Source of the DNA: an uncultured Collinsella sp.
GTDB lineage: Bacteria; Actinomycetota; Coriobacteriia; Coriobacteriales; Coriobacteriaceae
DNA length: 64,000 nt
Assembly (NCBI GenBank): GCA_958370325.1
Contig: CATXJW010000007.1
Location: forward strand, 8,091-72,090
Reading direction: 5' to 3'
Shown: piece after piece, positions 26,220-34,620 of the stretch
Numbering within the stretch: position 1 is the first letter of the stretch
How the letters are laid out: the number at the start of each line of letters is the position of its first letter
Program-made: the position numbers and the translations under genes
Notes under the pieces: generated by a model
Database searches by the model: none
What the model was told of the DNA's origin: nothing
What the model saw: only the letters and a program-made list of their open reading frames with translations

Positions 26220-27287
26220 TTGGATAAGAACGAGCTGCAAAAGCGTATGGAACAGGCTATTCGCCTGACTGCCCCCGGTCAGCCGATTCGCACCGCCCTC
26301 GACATGATCATTGCTGGTCACCTGGGCGCCCTTATCTGCGTCGGCGACACCGAAAACGTGCTCGCTGCTGGTAACGACGGCTTCCCGCTCAACATTTCGT
26401 TTACCTCGAACCGCCTGTTCGAGCTTTCCAAGATGGACGGCGCTATCGTTATCGATGGCGACCTCACCCAGATCCTGCGCGCCAACTTCCACCTCAATCC
26501 CGATCCCTCACTCGCCACGAGTGAGACGGGCATGCGTCACCGTACTGCCGCTCGCATGTCGGTGCTCACCGACGCCATCGTGATCTCGGTTTCGGCTCGT
26601 CGTGCCGTCGTCAACGTGTACGTCCACGGTAAGAGCTACGAGATCCAGCCTGTCACCACCATCATGAGCTCGGTCAACCAGCTCGTCGCCACGCTTCAGA
26701 CCACCCGTCAGTCGCTCGACCGCTCCTTGTTGCGCCTGACAGCCCTTGAGCTCGACGACTACGTTACGCTCGCCGACATCACCGGCATTTTCTCGAGTTT
26801 CGAGATCATGCAGCAGGCAAAGACTGAGCTTAAGGATTGCATTGTCAAGCTGGGCAACCAGGGCAAGCTCGTGCAGATGCAGCTCGAGCAGCTCGCGGGC
26901 TCCAGCATGGATACCGAGTACGACCTGATGATCCGCGACTACGCAAGTGATTCTTCCGAGGCAAACGCCGAGAAGATTCGCGCTGAGCTTGCCCGTATGA
27001 CGCCCAAGGACTTGTCCGACCCGCAGCATGTGGCGGCGGTTCTGGGTTACGACGACCTGGACGAGGACTCCGTCATGACACCGCTGGGCCTGCGCACGCT
27101 TTCGCGCGTGTCCGTCGTGCGCGACGGCGTGGCCGAGAAGATCGTCGACGAGTATGGATCGCTGCAGGAGCTCATGGACGACATCAGCGAAGATCCGGAG
27201 CGCCTGGGCGACTTTGGCGTCAACAACCCTGCCATTCTTGCGGACTCCCTGTACCGCATGAAGGGCACTAAACAGGGGAACGCATAA
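26220..27287 (+). CDS. disA: Diadenylate cyclase DisA
   Basis: DisA makes cyclic di-AMP and scans DNA. The catalytic DGA motif is at residues 73-75 (KMDGAIVIDGD) and RHR at 106-108 (GMRHRTAARMSVLTDA). A helical spine follows, and the C terminus has helix-hairpin-helix character. The frame only opens at a TTG (26220), served by GGGAG; a nearby ATG is in the wrong frame. Its stop overlaps the ispD start (TAATG), placing it first in a disA-ispD-ispF-cysS-rlmB-yacP run. Confidence 0.94.
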   Translation: MDKNELQKRMEQAIRLTAPGQPIRTALDMIIAGHLGALICVGDTENVLAAGNDGFPLNISFTSNRLFELSKMDGAIVIDGDLTQILRANFHLNPDPSLATSETGMRHRTAARMSVLTDAIVISVSARRAVVNVYVHGKSYEIQPVTTIMSSVNQLVATLQTTRQSLDRSLLRLTALELDDYVTLADITGIFSSFEIMQQAKTELKDCIVKLGNQGKLVQMQLEQLAGSSMDTEYDLMIRDYASDSSEANAEKIRAELARMTPKDLSDPQHVAAVLGYDDLDEDSVMTPLGLRTLSRVSVVRDGVAEKIVDEYGSLQELMDDISEDPERLGDFGVNNPAILADSLYRMKGTKQGNA

Positions 27288-28015
27288 TGGCGCCCGTATG
27301 CGCCGTGGTCGTTGCCGGTGGCAGCGGCCAGCGCTTTGGTAACCCCGGTGGTAAGCAGCTCGTCAATGTAGCGGGCCGTCCGCTTATGAGCTGGTCCATC
27401 CGCGCATTTGACCGTAGCAATAAGGTCGGCCACATCGTCGTGGTTTGCCCTGCCGAGCGTCGTGCCGAGATGCGCCGCCTGGCCATCGACCCGTTTGACT
27501 ATGACACGCCCATCAGCTTTGCCGATGCCGGCGATACCCGTCAGGATTCCACCCGTGCCGGCGTGCATGCGGTGCCGGCGGGCTTTGAATACGTCGCCAT
27601 TCACGATGGCGCTCGTCCGCTCATTACGACCGAGGCCATCGATCATGCGGTCGACGTGCTTGTGGGTGACCGCTCGCTCGACGGCGTCGTGTGCGGCCAG
27701 CCCGCGATCGACACGCTCAAGATCGTCGATGGCGATAATATCGTCGAGACGCCGCCGCGTGAGCTCTATTGGGCCGCGCAGACGCCGCAGATCTTTAGTG
27801 TCGACGCCATGAAGCGCGCCCATGCCGCGGCGATTGCCGAGGGCTTTATCGGCACGGACGATTCGTCACTGGTCGAGCGCATGGGTGGACGCGTCCGCTG
27901 CGTCCAGAGCCCGCGCGATAACCTTAAGGTGACGGTACCCGAGGACCTGCGTCCCGTAACCGCGATTCTGCTTGGCCGCATGGCCGAGGGAGAGGACCTT
28001 CCCCATGTTCAGTAA
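27287..28015 (+). CDS. ispD: 2-C-methyl-D-erythritol 4-phosphate cytidylyltransferase
   Basis: IspD transfers CMP to methylerythritol phosphate. The nucleotide loop VVAGGSGQRFGNPGGKQL, AIHDGARPLI and the C-terminal NLKVTVPEDL are diagnostic. The first base of its ATG is the last base of the disA stop. It overlaps ispF by 11 bp. Confidence 0.95.
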   Translation: MAPVCAVVVAGGSGQRFGNPGGKQLVNVAGRPLMSWSIRAFDRSNKVGHIVVVCPAERRAEMRRLAIDPFDYDTPISFADAGDTRQDSTRAGVHAVPAGFEYVAIHDGARPLITTEAIDHAVDVLVGDRSLDGVVCGQPAIDTLKIVDGDNIVETPPRELYWAAQTPQIFSVDAMKRAHAAAIAEGFIGTDDSSLVERMGGRVRCVQSPRDNLKVTVPEDLRPVTAILLGRMAEGEDLPHVQ

Positions 28016-28499
28016 CCTGCGCATTGGCCATGGCTACGACGTTCACCGTCTGGTGGAGGGGCGTCGATGTATCATCGGCGGTGTCGACATTCCCTACGAG
28101 CGCGGCCTGCTGGGCCACTCGGATGCCGATGTGCTCGCGCACGCCTTGGCCGACGCCATTCTGGGCGCCTGCCGCGGGGGAGATATCGGCAAGCTATTCC
28201 CCGACACCGATCCCGCCTACAAGGGTGCCGATTCGATGGTGCTGCTCGCCCGCGTGATGGACTATGCGCGCGAGCTGGGCTTTGAGTTTGTCGATGCCGA
28301 TTGCACCATTGCCTGTCAGCAACCCAAGATCACTCCGCACCGCGATGCCATGCGCGCCAACCTTGCCCATGCCCTGGGCGTCGACGTGGAAAACGTGGGC
28401 GTCGCCGCCACCACGACCGAAAAGCTCGGTTGGGAAGGCCAAGGCGAGGGAATTGGCGCCTGGGCCGTCTGCCTGCTACAGAAAACCGTTAAGGAGTAA
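28005..28499 (+). CDS. ispF: 2-C-methyl-D-erythritol 2,4-cyclodiphosphate synthase
   Basis: IspF cyclises the IspE product, so with ispE upstream and ispD adjacent three consecutive steps of the pathway are encoded here. The zinc ligands lie in RIGHGYDVH and LLGHSDADV; FPDTDP and ATTTEKLGWEGQGEG are signatures. AGGGAGAGG precedes the internal ATG 28005, inside the end of ispD. Length is 164 aa. Confidence 0.95.
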   Translation: MFSNLRIGHGYDVHRLVEGRRCIIGGVDIPYERGLLGHSDADVLAHALADAILGACRGGDIGKLFPDTDPAYKGADSMVLLARVMDYARELGFEFVDADCTIACQQPKITPHRDAMRANLAHALGVDVENVGVAATTTEKLGWEGQGEGIGAWAVCLLQKTVKE

Positions 28500-28502
28500 C
28501 GA

Positions 28503-29969
28503 ATGCGTATCTACAACAGCGCTACCCATAAAAAGGAAGAGTTTCAGCCCATCGAGTCCGGGAAGGTTCGCATGTACGTGTGCGGCCCCACGGTCTACGA
28601 CAACATCCACATCGGCAATGCCCGCACGTTCATCAGCTTTGACGTGATTCGTCGCTGGCTCATCGCGAGCGGCTACGAGGTCACGTTCGCCCAGAACCTC
28701 ACCGATGTCGATGACAAGATCATCAAACGCGCCAACGAGCAGGGCCGCACTGCCGCCGAGGTCGCGACGGAGTTCTCCGACAAGTTCATCGGCGTTATGC
28801 GCGCCGCCAACGTGCTCGATCCCGATGTGCGCCCCCGCGCCACCAAGGAGATCGGCCCCATGATCGCTATGATCAAGACGCTCATCGAGCAGGGCCACGC
28901 TTACGCAGCCGATAACGGCGACGTGTACTTTGCCGTGCGCAGCGATCCCAACTATGGTCAGGTCTCGGGCCGCAACATCGACGACCTTATGGTTGGCGCG
29001 CGCATCGAGGAGAACGAGGACAAGAACGATCCGCTCGACTTTGCCCTGTGGAAGGCCGCCAAGCCCGGCGAACCCAGCTGGCCGAGCCCCTGGGGCGAAG
29101 GCCGTCCCGGTTGGCACACCGAGTGCGCCGCCATGGTGCATCGCTACCTGGGCACCCCGATCGACATCCACGGCGGCGGCTCCGACCTTGCCTTCCCGCA
29201 TCACGAGAACGAGTGCGCCCAGGCCACCTGCGCCTGGCACCAGGGCTTCTCCAACACCTGGATGCACACGGGCATGCTGCTGGTCGACGGCGAGAAGATG
29301 TCCAAGTCGCTCGGAAACTTCTTTACGCTGGCCGAGGTCCTCGAGCAGCACTCCGCTGCTGCCCTGCGCCTGCTGATGCTGCAGACGAGCTATCGCTCGC
29401 CGCTCGACTTTTCTTGGGAGCGCCTGGAGGGTGCCGAGAACTCGCTCACGCGTATCGCCGGTACGGTCGAGAACCTGCGCTGGGCCGCGAACCATGCGAC
29501 GGCCGATGCCGATGAGGCAGCATCCGAGGCGTTTGCCGCCAAGGCCGCTGAGACCCGTGCCACCTTTAAGGAGTGCATGGACGACGACTTTAACACCGCT
29601 GGTGCCATGGGTGCCGTCTTTGGCTTTGTGACCGAGTGCAACCAGTACCTGGAGCAGGCGGGCGACGCTGCCGACAAGGCCGCCGCGCTTGCCGCCGCCG
29701 ATACGCTGGTCGAGCTGCTCGATACGTTTGGCGTTGAGCTCCCCGAGCCCAAGGTCGAGCTGCCGCTGGGTCTGCTAGGCGTTGCCGCCGGCCTGGTCGC
29801 CTACACGGGCGACGACGTGGACGAGGCCGCTGCCAAGATTCTCGAGGCCCGCGCCGAGGCCCGTGCCGCCAAGAACTGGGATCTGGCAGATGCCATCCGC
29901 GATCAGCTCAAGGACTTGGGCCTGACGATCGAAGATACTGCCGCCGGTACTCGTATTAAGAGTCTCTAG
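28503..29969 (+). CDS. cysS: Cysteinyl-tRNA synthetase
   Basis: A class I synthetase: HIGN at residues 36-39, the KMSKS loop near 266-270, and zinc ligands at C27 (MYVCGPTVYD), GWHTECAAM and HHENE. The C-terminal DALR-like and anticodon region (AAKNWDLADAIRDQLKDLG) is complete. It begins three bases after ispF. The ispF-cysS-rlmB order is common in Gram-positive bacteria. Confidence 0.96.
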   Translation: MRIYNSATHKKEEFQPIESGKVRMYVCGPTVYDNIHIGNARTFISFDVIRRWLIASGYEVTFAQNLTDVDDKIIKRANEQGRTAAEVATEFSDKFIGVMRAANVLDPDVRPRATKEIGPMIAMIKTLIEQGHAYAADNGDVYFAVRSDPNYGQVSGRNIDDLMVGARIEENEDKNDPLDFALWKAAKPGEPSWPSPWGEGRPGWHTECAAMVHRYLGTPIDIHGGGSDLAFPHHENECAQATCAWHQGFSNTWMHTGMLLVDGEKMSKSLGNFFTLAEVLEQHSAAALRLLMLQTSYRSPLDFSWERLEGAENSLTRIAGTVENLRWAANHATADADEAASEAFAAKAAETRATFKECMDDDFNTAGAMGAVFGFVTECNQYLEQAGDAADKAAALAAADTLVELLDTFGVELPEPKVELPLGLLGVAAGLVAYTGDDVDEAAAKILEARAEARAAKNWDLADAIRDQLKDLGLTIEDTAAGTRIKSL

Positions 29970-29975
29970 TATTTG

Positions 29976-30078
29976 TCGACCGTTCGAGGTGCGGCAGATT
30001 GCCTTGAAAGAGGAGGGCATAGACCTGGTGGTCATGCCCGACGATTGAAAGGCAAGGTGCCGTGGCTCGGACGGTCGA
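29976..30078 (+). repeat. Nested hairpin in the cysS-rlmB gap
   Basis: TCGACCGTTCGAG near the cysS stop pairs with CTCGGACGGTCGA about 90 bases later. A central stem GGGCAT-GACC/GGTC-ATGCCC caps it. The structure ends about 35 bases before rlmB, so the gene may have a structured leader or an RNA-processing site. Confidence 0.55.
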
Positions 30079-30112
30079 TTCTTGTTCGTTTTCTATTTAA
30101 GGAGGCCGTCTT

Positions 30113-31033
30113 ATGGCCGACAATCGCAAGCGTGCGCCTCGTGGCGGCAAGCAGGCTGCTTCTGGCTCGCGCCCGATTCGCCGCAATGACCGCGCTGCCG
30201 CTTCCAAGGGCCAGCGCGAGCGCTCCCAAGCCCAGGCTGCGCGTCCGCAGCGAGATCGCAACCGCGACAACGTTCAGGTTCCCAAGGGCGAGTTTATCGA
30301 AGGTCGCCGTGCTGCCGCCGAGGCGTTGCGCACCGGCTTTCCCGTCAAATGCGCGCTCATCGCCGAGGGCGGGGAGCGCGATGCCGCCTTGTCGCGCCTG
30401 GTCGACGACCTCAACGCTGCGGGCGTCCGCATTAAGTATGTGCCGCGCGCGCAGCTCGACGCACTGTCGAGCCATGGCGCTCACCAGGGCATCGCGCTCG
30501 AGGTTGGCAACTTCCCCTATGCCGATGTCGTCCATATTCTCGACCGCGCAGGCGAGGGCCCGGCACTTGTCGTGGTGCTCGACCATGTGACTGACGACGG
30601 CAACTTTGGCGCCATCGTGCGCTCCGCCGAGGTTGTGGGCGCGGCCGGCGTCATCATCGCCAACAAGCGCGCCGCCGGCGTGACCGTGGGCAGCTACAAG
30701 ACTTCAGCCGGCGCCGTCATGCATCTGCCTATCGCGCAGGTGCCCAACATCGCCCGTGCGCTCGACGATCTTAAGGCCGCTGGCTTTTGGGTGGGCGGTG
30801 CCTCCGAGCACGCCGAAGGCAGTTGCTGGGATGCTCCCTTCGAGGGCCGCGTGGCGCTCGTCATGGGCTCCGAGGGCGACGGCATCTCGCGCCTGGTGCT
30901 CGAGAAATGCGACTTTTTGACCAAGCTTCCCCAGCGCGGCATGACCGAGAGCCTCAATGTTGCCCAGGCAACGACGGCGCTGTGCTTTGAGTGGCTGCGC
31001 CGCAACGCCGGCGAGCTCATGGGGGAGGAGTAG
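30113..31033 (+). CDS. rlmB: 23S rRNA (guanosine-2'-O-)-methyltransferase RlmB-like (SpoU/TrmH)
   Basis: A basic, disordered N-terminal extension (1-60) leads to a SpoU substrate-binding domain (FIEGRRAAAEALR) and the SPOUT knot with motif 1 LDHVTDDGNFGAIVRSAE, motif 2 VMGSEGDGISRLV and motif 3 MTESLNVAQATTAL. Family members methylate G2251 of 23S rRNA, although the TrmH branch is hard to exclude. The stop is three bases from yacP. Confidence 0.9.
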   Translation: MADNRKRAPRGGKQAASGSRPIRRNDRAAASKGQRERSQAQAARPQRDRNRDNVQVPKGEFIEGRRAAAEALRTGFPVKCALIAEGGERDAALSRLVDDLNAAGVRIKYVPRAQLDALSSHGAHQGIALEVGNFPYADVVHILDRAGEGPALVVVLDHVTDDGNFGAIVRSAEVVGAAGVIIANKRAAGVTVGSYKTSAGAVMHLPIAQVPNIARALDDLKAAGFWVGGASEHAEGSCWDAPFEGRVALVMGSEGDGISRLVLEKCDFLTKLPQRGMTESLNVAQATTALCFEWLRRNAGELMGEE

Positions 31034-31036
31034 CGC

Positions 31037-31714
31037 ATGTCCAAGAAGAACCGCGCCAAGTCCAAGGCCAAGCGCTTTGGCGAAGGCTCGGCCAAGCCGA
31101 TTGTCTCGGCCGCGACCTACGGTGTGGGCGGCAATGCGTTTGCGCAGGCTATCGCCGATCCAGTCTCGACGGTGCACTCCAATAAGCCCGAGCTGTTGGT
31201 GGTTGACGGCTACAACGTGATCCACTGCACGCCGCGCTACGAAAAGCTCGTGTACGACCATTCCGACGATCCGTATTCCAGCGACGTCCACGATATGGCG
31301 CGCACCGCGCTCATTAATGACGTAGCTGCGTTTGCCCACGGCCGCTACGAGGCCGTGATCGTGTTCGACGGTGCGGGCAATATCTCCAGCGAGCGCCCTA
31401 ATCTGCCTGCCCGCGGCGTGCGCATCGAGTTCTCGCCGACGGGCGTATCGGCTGATACCGTGGTGCAGAAGCTCTGCATCGAGGCGCGCGAGGAAGGCCG
31501 CGCGTGCTCCGTGGTGTCGAGCGACGGCACGATCCAGGCCGTCGTCATGGGCAAGGGCGTTACGCGCATCTCGAGCCGCATGCTGGTGGACGAGATCAAT
31601 CAGATCGATAACGACGTTCACGAGGCAGAGGAAGCTCCGCAGATCAAGATGACTCTGGGCAGTCGCCTGAGCCCCGATGCCCTGGCCAAGCTCAAGGCCC
31701 TGCGCGGGAGGTAG
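31037..31714 (+). CDS. NYN-domain ribonuclease, YacP/Rae1-like
   Basis: After a Lys/Arg-rich N terminus the protein shows the PIN-like NYN fold: ELLVVDGYNVIH, VIVFDGAG, SADTVVQKL and VVSSDGTIQ carry the acidic catalytic residues. B. subtilis YacP (Rae1) cleaves mRNA in the ribosomal A site and also sits beside cysS-rlmB. Context and motifs agree. No terminator is obvious before the 31.7-kb gap. Confidence 0.85.
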   Translation: MSKKNRAKSKAKRFGEGSAKPIVSAATYGVGGNAFAQAIADPVSTVHSNKPELLVVDGYNVIHCTPRYEKLVYDHSDDPYSSDVHDMARTALINDVAAFAHGRYEAVIVFDGAGNISSERPNLPARGVRIEFSPTGVSADTVVQKLCIEAREEGRACSVVSSDGTIQAVVMGKGVTRISSRMLVDEINQIDNDVHEAEEAPQIKMTLGSRLSPDALAKLKALRGR

Positions 31715-31754
31715 GTAAACCTTCTATGGGGAGTTGCTTTCTCGATTGACCAGC

Positions 31755-31790
31755 CAACTGGTTTGTAATCAGAGGGTTGCAGGTCGGTCT
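31755..31790 (+). pseudogene. tRNA-Thr fragment
   Basis: This stretch matches the anticodon arm, variable loop and first part of the T-arm of the tRNA-Thr located 185 bp downstream. It contains CAACTG, TTTGTAATCAG and GGGTTGCAGGT, and lacks the acceptor and D-arm. It is best read as the scar of a duplication or integration. Confidence 0.6.
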
Positions 31791-31856
31791 CGCCAAAACG
31801 AATAGTTTTTTGTTTTGGCGAACAGATAAAACTATTCGTTCTGACGAATAGTTTTG
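31791..31856 (+). repeat. Alternating ACGAATAGTTTT repeats forming exclusive hairpins
   Basis: ACGAATAGTTTT lies at 31798-31809 and 31844-31855, and its inverse AAAACTATTCGT at 31828-31839. The middle copy can pair with either neighbour. A further stem, CGCCAAAAC/GTTTTGGCG, overlaps the first copy. Confidence 0.6.
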
Positions 31857-31939
31857 AGATGTGGTCGGTCGAAGGGTCTGTTGCGCCCCGTCCGTAATTC
31901 CTTTATTCTTAACTGGCTTCGCGCGAAAGCGCCAAGTGT

Positions 31940-32014
31940 GCCAGTGTGGCGCAACGGTAGCGCAACTGATTTGTAATCAGTGGGTTGCAGGTTCGATTCC
32001 TGTCACTGGCTCCA
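31940..32014 (+). tRNA. tRNA-Thr(UGU)
   Basis: Acceptor GCCAGTG/CACTGGC, anticodon loop TTTGTAA giving UGU, T-arm GGTTCGATTCC and encoded CCA; 75 nt. Confidence 0.94.
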
Positions 32015-32107
32015 TGAAAGTTTCGGGCTCTGTCTCTATATGGGACAGGGCCCGTTTCTTTTTTGTCGATAAGTCAGCGGGTTTGGCGCCAACCATGCTT
32101 CAGGTTT

Positions 32108-32325
32108 GTCTCGATCTGTAACACGGGCGGGCTGAAAACCCTCCTTATAGTTACAGATCGAGACAATGCCAAGGGATGGTCGATAACATCTCGATCTATA
32201 ACACGAAGAGGCTGAAAGCCGTTCTTGCTGTTATAGATTTAGATAAACAGACAAGCCGCCAGGGAAACATCTCGATCTGTAACAGATAGAGGAGGAATAA
32301 CCCTCTTACTGTTACAGATCGAGAC
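32108..32325. repeat. Three tandem TCTCGATCTGTAACA hairpins
   Basis: Three similar stem-loops follow each other: arms at 32108-32122/32150-32164 (perfect 15 bp), 32188-32202/32230-32244 (13 of 15) and 32270-32284/32310-32324 (perfect 15 bp). The 25-27-base loops differ in sequence but each can extend the stem (for example AGAGG against CCCTCT). No reading frame is associated. Confidence 0.75.
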
Positions 32326-32356
32326 AGAAGCCAGGGCGAGGTTGGTCATCGTCATC

Positions 32357-32500
32357 GAGCGTGGATTATCGGACATACGAGGGCGGATAATCTCCCGCCT
32401 GGAGACTGAGCGTGGATAATCTGCCACTTTGGGCCCAGTTGCACGCCAAAAGTGGGAGATTATCCACCCCCGATTTCAAACGGGAGATAATCCACGCTCG
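32357..32500. repeat. Cluster of GTGGATAATCTCCC repeats
   Basis: Direct copies start at 32357, 32380 and 32408 and inverted ones lie at about 32446-32470 and 32478-32500, so the block folds into at least one long hairpin. The family also appears upstream of clpC. The rest of the gap (32501-32704) shows no feature I can support. Confidence 0.7.
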
Positions 32501-32704
32501 AATTTGCCGCGGAAGCCCGATCTCGACCTATATATAGGTGCAAATGAATCGTTATCGAAGTAATATTCTGCAGGCTTACTCCACTACGCCAAAGTGTTCC
32601 CTTGGGAAATGTCATCAGTGCAGCAAAATCCACCGTCCTTCATATCCAAATTCAACAAAACCGCAGGTCAAAGGTATATAGATACGCCCGGTACCGTGTA
32701 TTTA

Positions 32705-32744
32705 GAGGTTTTCGTTGACAGCCCCCAAGGTTGCATCGTATTAT
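32705..32744 (+). promoter_or_regulatory. Promoter of the tRNA-Tyr/Thr/Met-tuf transcript
   Basis: Consensus TTGACA and TATTAT are 18 bases apart. The upstream block GAGGTTTTCGTTGACAGC recurs with one change in front of rpmG. Confidence 0.7.
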
Positions 32745-32806
32745 CTTTTTCGTTCGCGGGGGCGGCGGTCCAAAAGGCCAAAGAACCAGCGGATACTTGA
32801 ACGATT

Positions 32807-32888
32807 GGGAGTTTGCCCGAGTGGTTAATGGGGACGGGCTGTAAACCCGTTGGCTCTGCCTACATAGGTTCGAATCCTATAGCTCCCA
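32807..32888 (+). tRNA. tRNA-Tyr(GUA)
   Basis: Acceptor GGGAGTT/AGCTCCC, anticodon loop CTGTAAA giving GUA, a long variable arm as in class II tRNAs, and T-arm GGTTCGAATCC. The following ACCC means the full CCA end is not encoded. Confidence 0.94.
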
Positions 32889-32898
32889 CCCGTCAAGT

Positions 32899-32974
32899 GC
32901 CTGTATAGCTCAGTCGGTAGAGCACTTCGTTGGTAACGAAGAGGTCACCAGTTCAAGTCTGGTTGCAGGCTCCA
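32899..32974 (+). tRNA. tRNA-Thr(GGU)
   Basis: Acceptor GCCTGTA/TGCAGGC, anticodon loop TTGGTAA giving GGU, T-arm GTTCAAGTC and encoded CCA. Confidence 0.94.
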
Positions 32975-32977
32975 TCC

Positions 32978-33054
32978 GGCGGTGTAGCTCAGTTGGTTAG
33001 AGCACACGGTTCATACCCGTGGCGTCACTGGTTCGAATCCAGTCACCGCTACCA
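32978..33054 (+). tRNA. tRNA-Met(CAU), elongator type
   Basis: Acceptor GGCGGTG/CACCGCT, anticodon loop TTCATAC giving CAU, and encoded CCA. The overall sequence resembles Gram-positive elongator tRNA-Met; it lacks the three G-C pairs of initiator anticodon stems. A lysidine tRNA-Ile is less likely. Confidence 0.9.
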
Positions 33055-33150
33055 TAGGTAACACGGTGGCTTCTCAATAGTATGTTGAGAGGCCACTATG
33101 GTATAAAGGCAAAGTCCCGTCCGGGGACGACCTGTTTAGAGGAGGGCTTT

Positions 33151-34341
33151 ATGGCCAAAGAGAAGTTTGAGCGCACTAAGCCGCATGTTAACATCGGCAC
33201 CATTGGTCACGTCGACCACGGCAAGACCACGCTGACCGCTGCCATCACCAAGGTTCTCTCCGAGACCGAGGGCTGCAAGGCTGACTTCACTGCGTTCGAG
33301 AACATCGACAAGGCTCCTGAGGAGCGCGAGCGCGGCATTACGATCTCCGTCTCCCACGTCGAGTACGAGACTGCTGCCCGTCACTACGCTCACGTTGACT
33401 GCCCGGGCCACGCTGACTACGTCAAGAACATGATCTCCGGTGCTGCTCAGATGGACGGCGCTATCCTGGTCATCGCCGCTACCGACGGCCCCATGGCTCA
33501 GACCCGCGAGCACATCCTGCTCGCCCGTCAGGTCGGCGTTCCCTACATCGTCGTCTTCCTGAACAAGTGCGACATGGTCGACGATGACGAGCTCATCGAC
33601 CTCGTCGAGATGGAGACCCGTGAGCTCCTCTCCGAGTACGATTTCCCCGGCGACGACATCCCCGTCATCCGTGGTTCCGCTCTGGGCGCTCTCGAGGGCG
33701 ACGCCAAGTGGATGGACGCCATTCGCGAGCTCATGAACGCTGTCGACGAGTACATCCCGACGCCTGCTCGTAACAACGATCTCCCGTTCCTGATGGCCGT
33801 TGAGGACGTTATGACCATCTCCGGCCGTGGTACCGTTGCTACCGGTCGTGTCGAGCGCGGTGAGCTCAAGCTCAACGAGCCCGTCGAGATCGTCGGCATC
33901 AAGGATACCCAGAACACCGTTGTTACCGGTATCGAGATGTTCCGTAAGTCCATGGACTTCTGCGAGGCTGGCGACAACGTCGGTCTGCTGCTCCGCGGCA
34001 TCAAGCGCGAGGACATCGAGCGCGGCCAGGTTCTCTGCAAGCCCGGTTCGGTTACCCCGCACACCAAGTTCACCGGTGAGATCTACGTTCTGACCAAGGA
34101 GGAGGGCGGCCGTCACACCCCGTTCTTCGATGGTTATCGTCCTCAGTTCTACTTCCGTACCACCGACGTTACCGGTACGGTCAAGCTCCCCGAGGGCACC
34201 GAGATGGCTATGCCTGGTGACCACATCACCATCGAGGGCGACCTCATCCACCCGATCGCCATGGAGGAGGGCCTGCGCTTCGCTATCCGCGAGGGCGGCC
34301 ACACCGTCGGTTCGGGCATCGTCTCCACGATCATTGAGTAA
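33151..34341 (+). CDS. tuf: Elongation factor Tu
   Basis: The GTPase that delivers aminoacyl-tRNA to the ribosome. G1 GHVDHGKTT near residue 19, switch ERGITIS, G3 DCPGHADYVKNMISGAAQMDG, G4 NKCD and the domain 2-3 boundary are all canonical; 396 aa. AGAGGAGGG gives a very strong ribosome site. The tRNA-tRNA-tRNA-tuf arrangement parallels the tufB operon of enterobacteria. Codon use is highly biased, as expected for its abundance. Confidence 0.98.
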   Translation: MAKEKFERTKPHVNIGTIGHVDHGKTTLTAAITKVLSETEGCKADFTAFENIDKAPEERERGITISVSHVEYETAARHYAHVDCPGHADYVKNMISGAAQMDGAILVIAATDGPMAQTREHILLARQVGVPYIVVFLNKCDMVDDDELIDLVEMETRELLSEYDFPGDDIPVIRGSALGALEGDAKWMDAIRELMNAVDEYIPTPARNNDLPFLMAVEDVMTISGRGTVATGRVERGELKLNEPVEIVGIKDTQNTVVTGIEMFRKSMDFCEAGDNVGLLLRGIKREDIERGQVLCKPGSVTPHTKFTGEIYVLTKEEGGRHTPFFDGYRPQFYFRTTDVTGTVKLPEGTEMAMPGDHITIEGDLIHPIAMEEGLRFAIREGGHTVGSGIVSTIIE

Positions 34342-34368
34342 ATTAGCTCTTTGATATAGCTGACTTAG

Positions 34369-34404
34369 AGAACCCGGCACTTATATGGGTGCCGGGTTCT
34401 TTTC
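34369..34404 (+). terminator. Terminator after tuf
   Basis: GAACCCGGCAC/GTGCCGGGTTC-type stem followed by TTTTC. Confidence 0.88.
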
Positions 34405-34535
34405 TGCAATGGATGTTGAGCCGTTGCTGGTGTCGAGAGGATCGATAATGGTCCTGGATACACCGTCGATTAGCTCTCGATGGCTTCATTGATGTGTTCC
34501 AAATATGAATGGATCCACCGAGAACCAATTGACTC

Positions 34536-34575
34536 GAGGTTTTCATTGACAGCACTTACGTGGAGCTGATAAAGT
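34536..34575 (+). promoter_or_regulatory. Promoter of rpmG-tRNA-Trp-secE-nusG
   Basis: TTGACA and TAAAGT lie 18 bases apart, with the upstream block GAGGTTTTCATTGACAGC shared with the tRNA/tuf promoter. Confidence 0.65.
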
Positions 34576-34620
34576 AACAACTCGTGCCCGTACGGGGCGG
34601 AAATGAAAGGTTCAGGATAC

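Noticed and set aside
32108..32500. CRISPR array
   Set aside because: Repeats are palindromic and of uneven spacing, without unique spacers of constant length, and no cas gene is in the window.
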